A DNA stretch of 64,000 nucleotides from Streptomyces sp. NRRL S-337 (lineage in GTDB: Bacteria; Actinomycetota; Actinomycetes; Streptomycetales; Streptomycetaceae): NCBI RefSeq assembly GCF_000720175.1, contig NZ_JOIX01000010.1, positions 62,001 through 126,000 of the forward strand, in the 5' to 3' direction. Shown here piece by piece: positions 36,196 through 44,660 of this stretch. Below the pieces are notes generated by a model. The model had not been told where the DNA came from, made no database searches, and worked only from the letters and a program-made list of their open reading frames with translations. How positions within the stretch are numbered: position 1 is the first letter of the stretch; each line of letters begins with the position of its first letter. Made by a program: the position numbers and the translations under genes.

Positions 36196-37284
36196 TCAGA
36201 CGAAGTTGATCTCCGCCCGGGCCAGCAGCGGATCCTCGACCAGCTGCCACAGCGGTACGGCGTAGTTGCCGAGGCCGTAGCGGCCGCCGAAGTGCAGGCC
36301 GAGCACCCGGTGGTCGGTGAGGTCGATGACGGGGGAGCCGCTGTTGCCGCCCAGCGTCGAGCAGTCGTGCCGGATGACGTTCCGGTCCGGTACCAGCCCC
36401 GTGGTGGTGCCGGGCTGCAGCCGTTTGACGTTGTAGATGTCCATGAAGATCCGGCGCATCGACTCGGGTTCGTTGCGCCGGCCGTCGTACGCCGGGTAGC
36501 CCACGCAGTACACCGGGTGGCCGGGCAGGTCGGCCGGGGCGTCCGCGGCCACCGCCAGGGGAGGGGGCAGCGCGCTGCCGCCGGGCGGCGGGGCGACCCG
36601 CAGCAGGGCCAGGTCGACGTCCTCGTGGACGCCCACCACCTCGACGACGTCGAACGAGGGGCTCGCCGCGCCGGGTGCCGGGCAACCGCCGGCGCGTACC
36701 GGGTCGATGTACTCCTCGCCGGTGTCGACGTTGGCGCTGATGCCCTGCTGGAAGGTCCAGCCGCGGCCGTCGCCGCGGGCGAACTCCAGCGCCACATGAC
36801 GATTCGTCAGCACGGTGTCCGGGCCGACCAGGAACGCGGTCCCCAGCCAGTCCAGGCTGATGTGGCCGGACAGTTCGACCCGGCCGATGCGCGCGAACGA
36901 CTCCCGGATCGCCGCCCGGTGCCCGTCGAGCACCGACCAGTCGCCCTGCTGCGGCGCGAAGTCGTGGTTCTGGACGAGGATCGCCGGCCGGCCCTCCAGC
37001 AGGACGATCGCCTCCATGCCGAACGACTCGTCGTCGCTGATCTCGTCGGTGCGCCCCTCGGCGAGCTTCTCCAGGCCGATCGCGCCCGCGGTCAGCACCC
37101 GGGCCCGCTCCGCCTGCGCGAACTGCGCGATCTGGCCGGCCGGTTGGTCCTCCGCCGGCAGTTCCTCCAGGGATTCCGGGATCTCGGACGACAGTCCGTC
37201 CCGCACCCGTGCCGCGACCTCGTGCAGATTCGAGAAGACCTGCTCCGGGCCGGCCGCGACCGGTGATCTGTTCCGCCTTGGCAT
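36196..37284 (-). CDS. Trypsin-like serine protease of the conflict locus
   Basis: 362 aa without signal peptide, so it is presumed to act in the cytoplasm. The chymotrypsin-fold triad is visible: His in LTNRHVALEF, Asp in HEDVDLALLRV and Ser in TLGGNSGSPVIDL. Residues 1-130 form a helical N-domain containing PEQVFSNLHEVAARVRDGLS that I cannot assign, ahead of the protease domain (about 150-350). Last gene of a six-gene operon with another protease, two NTPases, a hydrolase and a nuclease. ATG 37284 has GAGGAGGGCG. Likely an effector or effector-processing protease; target unknown. Confidence 0.88.
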   Translation of the reverse strand: MPRRNRSPVAAGPEQVFSNLHEVAARVRDGLSSEIPESLEELPAEDQPAGQIAQFAQAERARVLTAGAIGLEKLAEGRTDEISDDESFGMEAIVLLEGRPAILVQNHDFAPQQGDWSVLDGHRAAIRESFARIGRVELSGHISLDWLGTAFLVGPDTVLTNRHVALEFARGDGRGWTFQQGISANVDTGEEYIDPVRAGGCPAPGAASPSFDVVEVVGVHEDVDLALLRVAPPPGGSALPPPLAVAADAPADLPGHPVYCVGYPAYDGRRNEPESMRRIFMDIYNVKRLQPGTTTGLVPDRNVIRHDCSTLGGNSGSPVIDLTDHRVLGLHFGGRYGLGNYAVPLWQLVEDPLLARAEINFV

Positions 37285-37316
37285 CTCGCCCTCCTCGATG
37301 GCGCCGTCGCCTCGCG

Positions 37317-38447
37317 CTACGGCGCCGCTTGTGCCGCCTGGATCTCGGCATGGATGCCGGGACTGGTGGTTTCCAGATGGCGCAGCACGCTGCGCATCTG
37401 GGTGCCGACGTTGACGAACGCCGTGGTCCGGCCCTGGAACAGCACGTTCTCCACGCGCCGGGTGCCCCGGTGGAGCGCCACCACCTTCCAGTCGTCCGTG
37501 AGGACCGGCGAGCCCGAGGAGCCGCCGCGGGTGTCGGTGAAGTAGCGCACGTCGTTCTCGTCCGCCTCGTAGACGAGGTTGTTGCGCAGTGCGACCCGCT
37601 TCGGCAGGCCGCCGGGGTGCTGGATGATGTTGACCGCCACGTAGTCGCCGCGGCCGACCGTCAGCGGCCGGTCCGCCAGTCGCAGCACCGGCCGGGCCGG
37701 CGCCTCGGCGAGCCGCAGCAGCGCGTAGTCCAACGCGGCGTCCGCCGCGACGAGTTCGGCGACCGCGGCCTCCTCGGTCTCGATGTCGTCGGTGTCGTAG
37801 TCGAACCGGGCACGGGTGTGCCGGGCCTGCAGGTGCAGGTCCTCCGGGTCGGCCACCGGCCGTCCCGCGCCGGTCCCGGCCCGGGCGTTGACCACGTGGT
37901 GATTGGTGATGAGCAGGTCGGGGGCGATCAGCCAGCCGGTGCCGGAGTGCGGGAAGCCGTTCGGCTGCAGCGGCGAACCCCCTTGGTACGGCGGGACCTT
38001 CAGGCGCGCCACCGCCCCGCCGGCCAGTTCCCCACCGCGCAGGAACCCGATCGGCACGGTGTCGTCCCGGTGGACGATCTCCTCCTTGATCTCCCCGGGG
38101 GCGGGCATCGTCGCCAGGACGTCCGGCTCGCCGCCCGCCTGCCGCGCCACGTCGTCCAGGGCCCGCTGGAAGACGGTGAGCGGCTCGGCCTCGGTGGTCT
38201 CGGCGACGGCGTTGCGCAGCCAGATCTCCAGCGGCACCGAGCCGTCGACCAGCCGCTCCACCCGGTTCATCTGGCTGAGGTCGGAGTGCACCTGGCGGCC
38301 CGGCGCGGGGTGCAGCGGCAGCGTGCCGCGGTAGCGGGGCATGATCCCGTCCATCAGCAGCGGCCGCACCGACGGGTCGGCGAGCCCGGTCTCCACCGCG
38401 GCGTCGAGCACCGCCCGGATCTCGTCCGGCGAGAGGTAGCCGTTCAC
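37317..38447 (-). CDS. Trypsin-like protease with EAD1-like N-terminal domain
   Basis: 376 aa, no signal peptide. Residues 1-100 (YLSPDEIRAVLDAAVETGLA, RPLLMDGIMPRY, DLSQMNRVERLVDGSVPLEI, WLRNAVAETTEAEPLTVF) resemble effector-associated domain 1, an adaptor that recruits effectors to NTPases in bacterial conflict systems; assigned by memory of the pattern. The protease domain (about 145-350) has His in LLITNHHVVN, Asp in AALDYALLRL and Ser in RGGSSGSPVL. The GTG start overlaps the STAND NTPase stop (GTGA), so the two are made together, as expected for partners. Confidence 0.87.
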   Translation of the reverse strand: MNGYLSPDEIRAVLDAAVETGLADPSVRPLLMDGIMPRYRGTLPLHPAPGRQVHSDLSQMNRVERLVDGSVPLEIWLRNAVAETTEAEPLTVFQRALDDVARQAGGEPDVLATMPAPGEIKEEIVHRDDTVPIGFLRGGELAGGAVARLKVPPYQGGSPLQPNGFPHSGTGWLIAPDLLITNHHVVNARAGTGAGRPVADPEDLHLQARHTRARFDYDTDDIETEEAAVAELVAADAALDYALLRLAEAPARPVLRLADRPLTVGRGDYVAVNIIQHPGGLPKRVALRNNLVYEADENDVRYFTDTRGGSSGSPVLTDDWKVVALHRGTRRVENVLFQGRTTAFVNVGTQMRSVLRHLETTSPGIHAEIQAAQAAP

Positions 38448-41400
38448 CGGTCATCACGCCTTTCGCGCGCGTGCCGTTCCCCGGGTGGCGGTGCGGTGCG
38501 CACGTGCGCGCCGGTGGTGGTCCGTGCGCCGCTGCCCACTCCCATCGCCGCGGCCACCCCGGCGACGATCTCCCCACTGCGGTCCGGTACGGCCAGCAGG
38601 CGCCGGGCCAGCGCGTCGAGGGTGCCGCGGTCCCGGGCCAGCCGCAGGATCCCGGCGATGCTGGTCGGTGCGGCCCCGGGCTCCGGGCGGGACGGCCCGG
38701 CGGCCTCGTCCAGGATCTCCATCACCTTGCCCAGCAGCGCCGGCTGCCGGCGGGTCGCCCGGCGCATCGCCGCGCCCAGCGCGTCCAGCGTCTCGTCGTC
38801 GGACGGCAGCCCCACCACCTCCACCGCGTGTTCCAGCGCACCGGGGGCCTGGGCGTAGATCTGCGAGGCGACCGCGCGCACCAGCACCGGCCGCTCGGAC
38901 AGCACGTCGTCGGGCAACTTCCGCAGCCGCTCGGCGAGTTCCCGGCCGGTGGCCGGCTCCGCGCGCCCCTCGTCGGCGGTCAGCCGGGCCCGGGCCAGCA
39001 GTGCGCCCATCGCCTCCAGGTCCTGCCCGAGGCCCACCGCGACGTCCTCCGCGGCCCGCAGCGCACGGTCGGCGTGCACCGGATCGCCGTCCTCCTGGGC
39101 GAGCCGCGCGGAGAGCAGCAGCAGCTCCAGCCGGCGCTCCCCGCACCCCGCGCGCCCGGCCGGAACGAGGGCGTCCGCGACCGCCCGCCGGGCCTCGTCC
39201 CGCCGCCCGGCACGGCTGAGCGCCTCGGCGTACAGCGCGTGCAGCGGACTGCACGGTGTCCAGGGGCGGCGCCGGCCGATCCGTTCCAGGGCCGCCGTCG
39301 CGAAGCCCTGTGCCAGCAGGTCCTCGGCCTCCTGGGCGGCGATCCGCTCCCAGTCCTCCTGGTCCGCGCCGGCCGCCACGTGGTCGGGTGCACCGCCGCC
39401 GAGCCGGGCGGTGAGCAGTCCCGCGGCGCGCGGCGACATCTCCTGGCCGGCCCCGGCGAGGAACCGTTCGACGCCCGGCAGCCAGCGCTCCTCGACCGAG
39501 CGCGGGTTCTCGTCCAGCCGCAGCCGGTGGTAGATCTCCTCGGCGCGCGCCTCCAGTCCGTCGCGGGCCGCGTAGTACGCCACCGCGCGCCGCTCGACCT
39601 CCCGCATCACCGCGGTGCGGTCGCCGCCGGGCAGCCGCAGCATGATGGCCCGGACGTCGCCGCGGTAGCGCACCGCGTCGGGTGCGGCCGGTTCGACCAT
39701 GTCCAGCCGGCTCAGCTCGTCGAACAGCTCCCGGGCCCGGTCCGGGCCCGGTACGTCCAGGCCGCACGGCCCGGCGAGCACGTCGCGGATGATCTCCGGG
39801 GTGATGACCCGCAGCACCAGGGCGGGGTGGGCGAGCCGGCGGATGTCCTCGTCGGCGATGTGGCTGAGGATCCGGTCGTAGAGGATGCCCTGCACCAGCA
39901 GCTGGTCGACCCGGCGGAAGACCTCCCGCCGGCGTTCGGGCAGACTGCGGATCAGCTCACCGGTCGGTTCGCCCGCCAGGCCCGCGAGGGTCGCGGCCCG
40001 CGCTGCCAGCTTCAGGCTGAGCGGATGGCCGCCGACCCGGGCGGCGAGCTCCCGGGCCACCTCGGGGTCGTCCACGCCGCAGGACGCCAGCAGGCCCACC
40101 GCCGCCTCCGGGTCGAGTTCGCCGAGTTCGATGTCGAGCGACTCCACCGGTTTCGCCGGGTGGGCGACCGGCGCCCTTCCGGAGAACACGGCCCGCATCC
40201 GCGGATAGGCGCTCTGCAACGACCGGTACACCGCCACCATGCGGCCCAGGGCCGGTGAGCCGCGGTACTGCGCCTCCTCGAAGGTGTCGACGGCCATCAC
40301 GAACGGCGGGTCCGGCTCGTCCGGGCGGGACTTCTGTTCCGCGACCGCCCGTGTCAGGACCTCGCCGACCCGCCGGACCAGCCCGGTCTCCCGGCCGGTG
40401 GCCGCCGACTGGAACTGCTGGGAGTAGCTGCGCCCGAGGACCGCCCGGGTCGCGGCGAGTTCGTGCAGCTGGGTCACCCGCTCCTGCCCCTCGCGCTGGC
40501 TGCGGGCGACCTGCTGGCACTCCTCCGCCAGCGCGTCCAGCTCGGCGCGGTGGGCGGGGTACTGGATGCCGAGCTGCCGGGCCGCCTCGGCGATCAGCGT
40601 GATCGGCTCGTGGACGGAGAGGGTGGGCCGCTCGAAGTCGATGTAGGCGAACGGGATGCCGCCGGCCGGGTCGTGGACGCTGTCGAGCAGGAACTTGGCG
40701 AGCAGGGTGCTCTTGCCCATGCCGCCGGGCCCGTGGATGACCATCGCGGGGACCATCGCGGGAATCGGCGCGGGGCCGCCGCCGGGACCGGCCGCCGGCG
40801 GCCCGGGCGGTGCGGGGCCACCGGGCAGCGCGACGTAGGCGCGCAGCTCGGCGAGTTCGGCGGCCCGGCCCTGGAACGGACGGCGGACCAGGCGTTCCAG
40901 CGGCTCCAGCAGCCGGGCCCGCTCCAGGGCGCGCTGCAGCCGGCCGGTGTCCGGCAGGCCGGTCACGCCCGGCACCCGGGACAGCCACAGCACCGCCTGC
41001 AGCGCGTCGGCCAGTTCACCGGCGGTCAGCCGGTCGATCGCCAGCGGCGTGCCGAACAGCTGGGCCAGCGCGAACCGTTCCGGCCCGGGCTCGGCCGGCA
41101 GCTGGCCGATGTTGGCGGCGAGCAGGCGCCGGGCGGCCTCGGGCCCGGCCAGCCCGCCGAGCGCCTCCTCCCGGACCTCGGCCTTCAGCGCCCAGCCGGC
41201 CTGGTCCTGCATGCCCAGGGTCGTGCAGTCGTCGACGAGTTCCAGGACCGCCCGGCCGGTGGCGTGCTTCTCGTCGGGCAGCCGCAGCTCGTGGGGGTCG
41301 AAACGGGCCAGCAGGCAGGCCGCCTCCCGGTAGGCGCGGCGGGTGGGGGAGACGCCGCCGCGGCGCTCCCCGCCGGTGTGCAGCGCCTCGCGCAGCCGGG

Positions 41401-41458
41401 CCGCGAACACCTCCCGCAGGCTCGACGGGGCCGGACGCTCAGAGGGACCGGTAGACAC
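38444..41458 (-). CDS. STAND-like NTPase with C-terminal helical repeats
   Basis: 1004 aa. The N-terminal helical region (1-205) ends in EPLERLVRRPFQGRAAELAE, the lead-in common to STAND/AAA ATPases. NTPase core: Walker A GPGGMGKS (243-250), Walker B FVMAVDTFEE (386-395), and RAVFSGRAPV as a sensor-like strand; the wHTH/helical region follows. Residues 600-900 are TPR-like helical repeats (FATAALERIGRRRP, HALYAEALSRAGRRDEARRA, ADRALRAAEDVAVGL). The plan is that of signal-transduction NTPases that sense a trigger through repeats and oligomerise. GTG 41458 overlaps the upstream ATPase gene by 20 bases; the stop overlaps the EAD1-trypsin start. Confidence 0.86.
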   Translation of the reverse strand: MSTGPSERPAPSSLREVFAARLREALHTGGERRGGVSPTRRAYREAACLLARFDPHELRLPDEKHATGRAVLELVDDCTTLGMQDQAGWALKAEVREEALGGLAGPEAARRLLAANIGQLPAEPGPERFALAQLFGTPLAIDRLTAGELADALQAVLWLSRVPGVTGLPDTGRLQRALERARLLEPLERLVRRPFQGRAAELAELRAYVALPGGPAPPGPPAAGPGGGPAPIPAMVPAMVIHGPGGMGKSTLLAKFLLDSVHDPAGGIPFAYIDFERPTLSVHEPITLIAEAARQLGIQYPAHRAELDALAEECQQVARSQREGQERVTQLHELAATRAVLGRSYSQQFQSAATGRETGLVRRVGEVLTRAVAEQKSRPDEPDPPFVMAVDTFEEAQYRGSPALGRMVAVYRSLQSAYPRMRAVFSGRAPVAHPAKPVESLDIELGELDPEAAVGLLASCGVDDPEVARELAARVGGHPLSLKLAARAATLAGLAGEPTGELIRSLPERRREVFRRVDQLLVQGILYDRILSHIADEDIRRLAHPALVLRVITPEIIRDVLAGPCGLDVPGPDRARELFDELSRLDMVEPAAPDAVRYRGDVRAIMLRLPGGDRTAVMREVERRAVAYYAARDGLEARAEEIYHRLRLDENPRSVEERWLPGVERFLAGAGQEMSPRAAGLLTARLGGGAPDHVAAGADQEDWERIAAQEAEDLLAQGFATAALERIGRRRPWTPCSPLHALYAEALSRAGRRDEARRAVADALVPAGRAGCGERRLELLLLSARLAQEDGDPVHADRALRAAEDVAVGLGQDLEAMGALLARARLTADEGRAEPATGRELAERLRKLPDDVLSERPVLVRAVASQIYAQAPGALEHAVEVVGLPSDDETLDALGAAMRRATRRQPALLGKVMEILDEAAGPSRPEPGAAPTSIAGILRLARDRGTLDALARRLLAVPDRSGEIVAGVAAAMGVGSGARTTTGAHVRTAPPPGERHARERRDDR

Positions 41459-42566
41459 GGACCGCTCCCTCCGCCGCCGTACTGACCCGGCGCATATAAC
41501 TCTCGCCGGCCGCGTCGCCGGATTCCGCGGCGTAGAGCACCTCTTCCACGGCGACCTCGACGAGTTCGTCGATGTCGGACTCGCGCGGGCCGCCGGCCGC
41601 CAGCACCTCCGGCGGCGATTCGTGGAAGACCTGGTGGAAGAAGGACCGCAGATCGCCCGGTTCGACGACCCGCGCGGTGTCCCAGGACACACTGCCGCGC
41701 AGGTCGTAGGGGAGCTGGCGCATCGCACGCCCGTAGCCGAGCAGCACCAGCCGGGGTGCCTGGTCGCCGTGGACCGCGGAGTGCTCGTAGACGGCCATGG
41801 CGAGCTGCCCGATGAAGTCCCACACGTCGGAGCTGGGGTCGAGCCGGTCGCACTCGTCGAGCACCAGCCACAGCCGCTCCTCGGCGGCGGTGGCCCGGCC
41901 GGCGACCCAGTGCGCTGCCTCGTCGACGGACGGCAGCGGGTCGTTGAGGCCGGTGGGGTTGAGCGGGGCGGGGCCGGTGCCCGGTTCGGCGACGAAGTCG
42001 GCCAGCCGCCGGACGACCTTCGCCGCGGTGGAGGTCCGCGACAGGGTGACCCGGATGGGACGGAAGCCGCTGTGCTGACCGATGTGGCGCAGGAAGGTGT
42101 AGGTGTACGAGCGGCCGCTGTCCGGCTCGCCGTCGACCAGCAGGATGCACTTGTCGGGGTCGGCGACGAACCGGCGCAGCGTCTCCCGCAGGCCCTGCCG
42201 GTCGATGAAGGCCTCGGCGCCGTTCTTCAGCACGCAGGTGCGGAAGGTGTCCTGCGCGGCGTGGGCGCGGCAGTCCTCCCGCAGCCGGTCCCGGAACTCC
42301 CGGACCTTCACGATGTCGGGCAGCACGGCCAGTTCGTCGACGGCGGTGAGCGCCTCCAGCAGCCGCAGCTGCCGCTCGATGTTCGCGCGGGAGCGGTGCA
42401 CGAGGGTCCGGGCGTTGTCCGAGCTGACGTGGGTCAGCGGCAGCGCGGCGACGAAGTCCTCGGGGAAGCCGTACTCGGCGAGCCGGTCGTGCGGCTGGGT
42501 GGTGTCGACCAGATGGTTCTGCACCCAGGTGGTGACCAGGTCCCACTCGGTTTCGGTCAGCGGCAT
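41439..42566 (-). CDS. AAA/STAND-type ATPase with degenerate Walker A
   Basis: 375 aa. P-loop region ILLVDGEPDSGRSYTYTFL has the spacing of Walker A, but the invariant Lys is Arg (R152). Walker B is intact (LWLVLDECDRLD, D237/E238), and a sensor strand PRLVLLGYGRAM follows. The N-terminal about 60 residues (LTETEWDLVTTWVQNHLV, then DRLAEYGFPEDFVAALPL) form a small helical domain of unknown family, perhaps an effector-associated or adaptor domain. It may bind but not hydrolyse nucleotide. ATG 42566 is seven bases after the hydrolase stop. It likely regulates or scaffolds the other proteins of the locus. Confidence 0.82.
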   Translation of the reverse strand: MPLTETEWDLVTTWVQNHLVDTTQPHDRLAEYGFPEDFVAALPLTHVSSDNARTLVHRSRANIERQLRLLEALTAVDELAVLPDIVKVREFRDRLREDCRAHAAQDTFRTCVLKNGAEAFIDRQGLRETLRRFVADPDKCILLVDGEPDSGRSYTYTFLRHIGQHSGFRPIRVTLSRTSTAAKVVRRLADFVAEPGTGPAPLNPTGLNDPLPSVDEAAHWVAGRATAAEERLWLVLDECDRLDPSSDVWDFIGQLAMAVYEHSAVHGDQAPRLVLLGYGRAMRQLPYDLRGSVSWDTARVVEPGDLRSFFHQVFHESPPEVLAAGGPRESDIDELVEVAVEEVLYAAESGDAAGESYMRRVSTAAEGAVRVYRSL

Positions 42567-42573
42567 GCCCGGC

Positions 42574-43536
42574 CTACCCCGGACCGTCGCCGAAGATCCG
42601 CAGCACCGGCTCGCGCACCGGGTGCTGCGACAGGTACGCGCCGATGCTGTGGTGGTTGCGGCTGTCGTTGGTGACCAGCACGTCGGTGACCCGGTCCCCG
42701 GGCGCGTACTCGGGGCGCAGGGTGTGGTCCAGCGCCACCAGGTCCCGCAGGTCGGAGGCGTTGCGCCAGGCCGCCACGCCGTCCGGTACGGCCGGCGGGC
42801 GGGCCAGCCGGTCCTGGATCTCGGTGATCGCCAGCGGTGAGCCGACGGTGACCAGCAGCGCGACGTCGCGCCGCTGCTCCCGCAGCACCTCGTAGGCGAT
42901 GACCGTGCCCAGGCTGTGCCCGACCACGACCAGCGGGCCGCCGTCCAGGCCGTCCAGCGCCTCCTGCACCACGGCGCGCATCGCCGGTCCCGCCCCGCCG
43001 AAGAAGTAGGCGTACACGTCCTTGAACGCGTGCTGCACCAGTGCCCGGAACAGCGCGGTGCGGCCGGGCCGGGGCAGCGGCACGACCTCCAGCGGCAGTT
43101 CGTCGGCCGGCCCGGGCTCCGGGGCGGCCTCGGTGTGCGCGAGGGTGTCCGCGAGGTAGGTCATGTCCCGCAGCCAGTCGGCCAGGGCGTCCTCGTCGGG
43201 GCCCGCCCGCCGCTCCGGTGCGGTGCCGGCGGCCTCCTGCCGGGCCTCGTCGAGGGTCCGCGTCACGAACTCCTCGGGGGGCGGGACGGCGGCTGAGGAG
43301 TTCGTGGCGCGCTCCTCCAGCCCGGCCGGGGACCCCTTGGCCGGCTCCGGGCCGCCGTCCAGCGGGTCCGGCCGGTGGTCGGGCAGCGGCGCGGGGTAGC
43401 GCACCGGCGCCCAGTAGGCCATCCGCGACGCCGCGCCCATGTCCCGGCCGAACAGGGCGGTGTCCCATTGGGACTTGAGCAGGTCCGACCGGACCTTGTT
43501 GCCGTTGCCGTGGACGTAGACGACGCTCGGTCGCAT
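42574..43536 (-). CDS. Alpha/beta hydrolase of the conflict locus
   Basis: 320 aa. The fold is visible from VVYVHGNGNKV (oxyanion loop), LVVVGHSLGTVIAYEVL with nucleophile S208, a possible acid in LVALDHTL, and His in SRNHHSIGAYL. A long acidic/Pro-rich insertion (about 50-115) and a helical lid precede the nucleophile. It could be a lipase or esterase acting on membranes or on a small molecule; such hydrolases occur as effectors in conflict systems. ATG 43536 has GAGGGG upstream; 18 bp separate it from the nuclease stop. Confidence 0.85.
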   Translation of the reverse strand: MRPSVVYVHGNGNKVRSDLLKSQWDTALFGRDMGAASRMAYWAPVRYPAPLPDHRPDPLDGGPEPAKGSPAGLEERATNSSAAVPPPEEFVTRTLDEARQEAAGTAPERRAGPDEDALADWLRDMTYLADTLAHTEAAPEPGPADELPLEVVPLPRPGRTALFRALVQHAFKDVYAYFFGGAGPAMRAVVQEALDGLDGGPLVVVGHSLGTVIAYEVLREQRRDVALLVTVGSPLAITEIQDRLARPPAVPDGVAAWRNASDLRDLVALDHTLRPEYAPGDRVTDVLVTNDSRNHHSIGAYLSQHPVREPVLRIFGDGPG

Positions 43537-43554
43537 GGTGTGTCCCCTCGCCGT

Positions 43555-44451
43555 TCAGTCGCGCCGCAGCACGATGTCGTCGTGCGATGCGAGTCGTTTC
43601 CAGCGTTCCTTCGGGGCGCGCGCCACCGGCATCGGATCGGCGGCCGGCAGCGGGCCCAGGTCCAGTGAGGTCAGCTCGGCGACGTCCGACACCGGTACCT
43701 GGAAGGTGCGGTAGGTGCCCAGCGGCGGCGGTGCGCCCGGCACCGCGCCGGCCAGCGCCCGGTCGGCGTCCCGGGTCAGGTCCGGGCTCTGGTCCAGGAC
43801 GTACGCGGTGGCCGCGAGCGCACCGTCCAGGAGGAACGCGGCCACCTTCCAGAAGCGCAGCGGCACCTGGATGCCCCGGTAGGGCGGGTCGGAGTCGTGC
43901 AGCACCGGCCCGGTCAGCACGGTCAGCTTGCGGTCGTGGGTGGCGGCGTGGTCGAGCAGGTGGTCCTCCAGCCCGTCCCAGAGCCGTTTGCCCTGATTGA
44001 ACACATCGGCCTGCGGGGCGGCGTTGGTGTAGTGGAAGGTGTCCGCATCGGCCCGGCCGGCCTCCGCCGCCTCGCCCCACACCGGGTCGAGGCGGCGCAC
44101 CAGATGGCCCTTGTCCAGGGAGTTGTCCCGGTAGACCGCGTCGCCGGCCTGCCGGTCCTCGGGCAGCCTGGGGTCGAACCGCCAGCCGCCCTCCCGTGGT
44201 ACGTGCTCCCGCAGCAGCCGGCCGTCGACGCAGACGCCGGCGGCCGCCGCCAGCCGCCGGTCCGTGCGCAGCAGGACCGTGAAGTGGGTGTACGGCAGGA
44301 CCACGGTCTCCGTCCCGGGGACGGCCGGCACCGGCAGCGGGACGGGCACGCCGAGGAAGTGCTCGTCGTAGCCCGCGCGGTCCGCCAGGGCGCCCCCGGG
44401 CGCCGGGCCGGTCGTGGCACGGCCGGCCCGGGACGCGTCGGATGTGGTCAT
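43555..44451 (-). CDS. DNA/RNA non-specific endonuclease, NUC1 (beta-beta-alpha-metal) type
   Basis: 298 aa. The catalytic motif is DKGHLVRR (D113-H116; DRGH in the Serratia-type family), followed by the metal-binding FHYTNAAPQADVFNQG (N143, N152). The N-terminal strands (LPYTHFTVLLRTDRR) match EndoG/NUC1 proteins. There is no signal peptide, which points to an intracellular target such as the cell's own or invading DNA. First gene of the minus-strand operon, divergent from a caspase-like gene. ATG 44451 follows a GGTGGTC stretch. Probable toxic effector. Confidence 0.9.
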   Translation of the reverse strand: MTTSDASRAGRATTGPAPGGALADRAGYDEHFLGVPVPLPVPAVPGTETVVLPYTHFTVLLRTDRRLAAAAGVCVDGRLLREHVPREGGWRFDPRLPEDRQAGDAVYRDNSLDKGHLVRRLDPVWGEAAEAGRADADTFHYTNAAPQADVFNQGKRLWDGLEDHLLDHAATHDRKLTVLTGPVLHDSDPPYRGIQVPLRFWKVAAFLLDGALAATAYVLDQSPDLTRDADRALAGAVPGAPPPLGTYRTFQVPVSDVAELTSLDLGPLPAADPMPVARAPKERWKRLASHDDIVLRRD

Positions 44452-44660
44452 ATGACCACCGCTTCCCGGTGCTACGGCCCGCCGACCGGCGTCCTGGGCG
44501 AAGCCACTCGAACAGCCGCCCGCACCGGCCCGCGGCGGCCGCCGGCGTGCGCGCAGGGGACCGTTCAGGCGGTTGCGCGGGCCGGCGAGTTCACCGGCCG
44601 GCGGGCCACGGAACGCATCCAGGCGTCGCCCCGACCCCCGCCGCTGCCAAGGAGCCCGCG

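Noticed and set aside
36292..37266. 324-aa plus-strand frame opposite the 36196 protease gene
   Set aside because: Antisense shadow; the catalytic triad is encoded on the minus strand.
36196..38577. A single 793-aa fused protein over both protease genes
   Set aside because: The long frame joins the 36196 protease with an out-of-frame reading of the EAD1-trypsin gene; an ATG with a strong ribosome site at 37284 and two separate triads show two genes.
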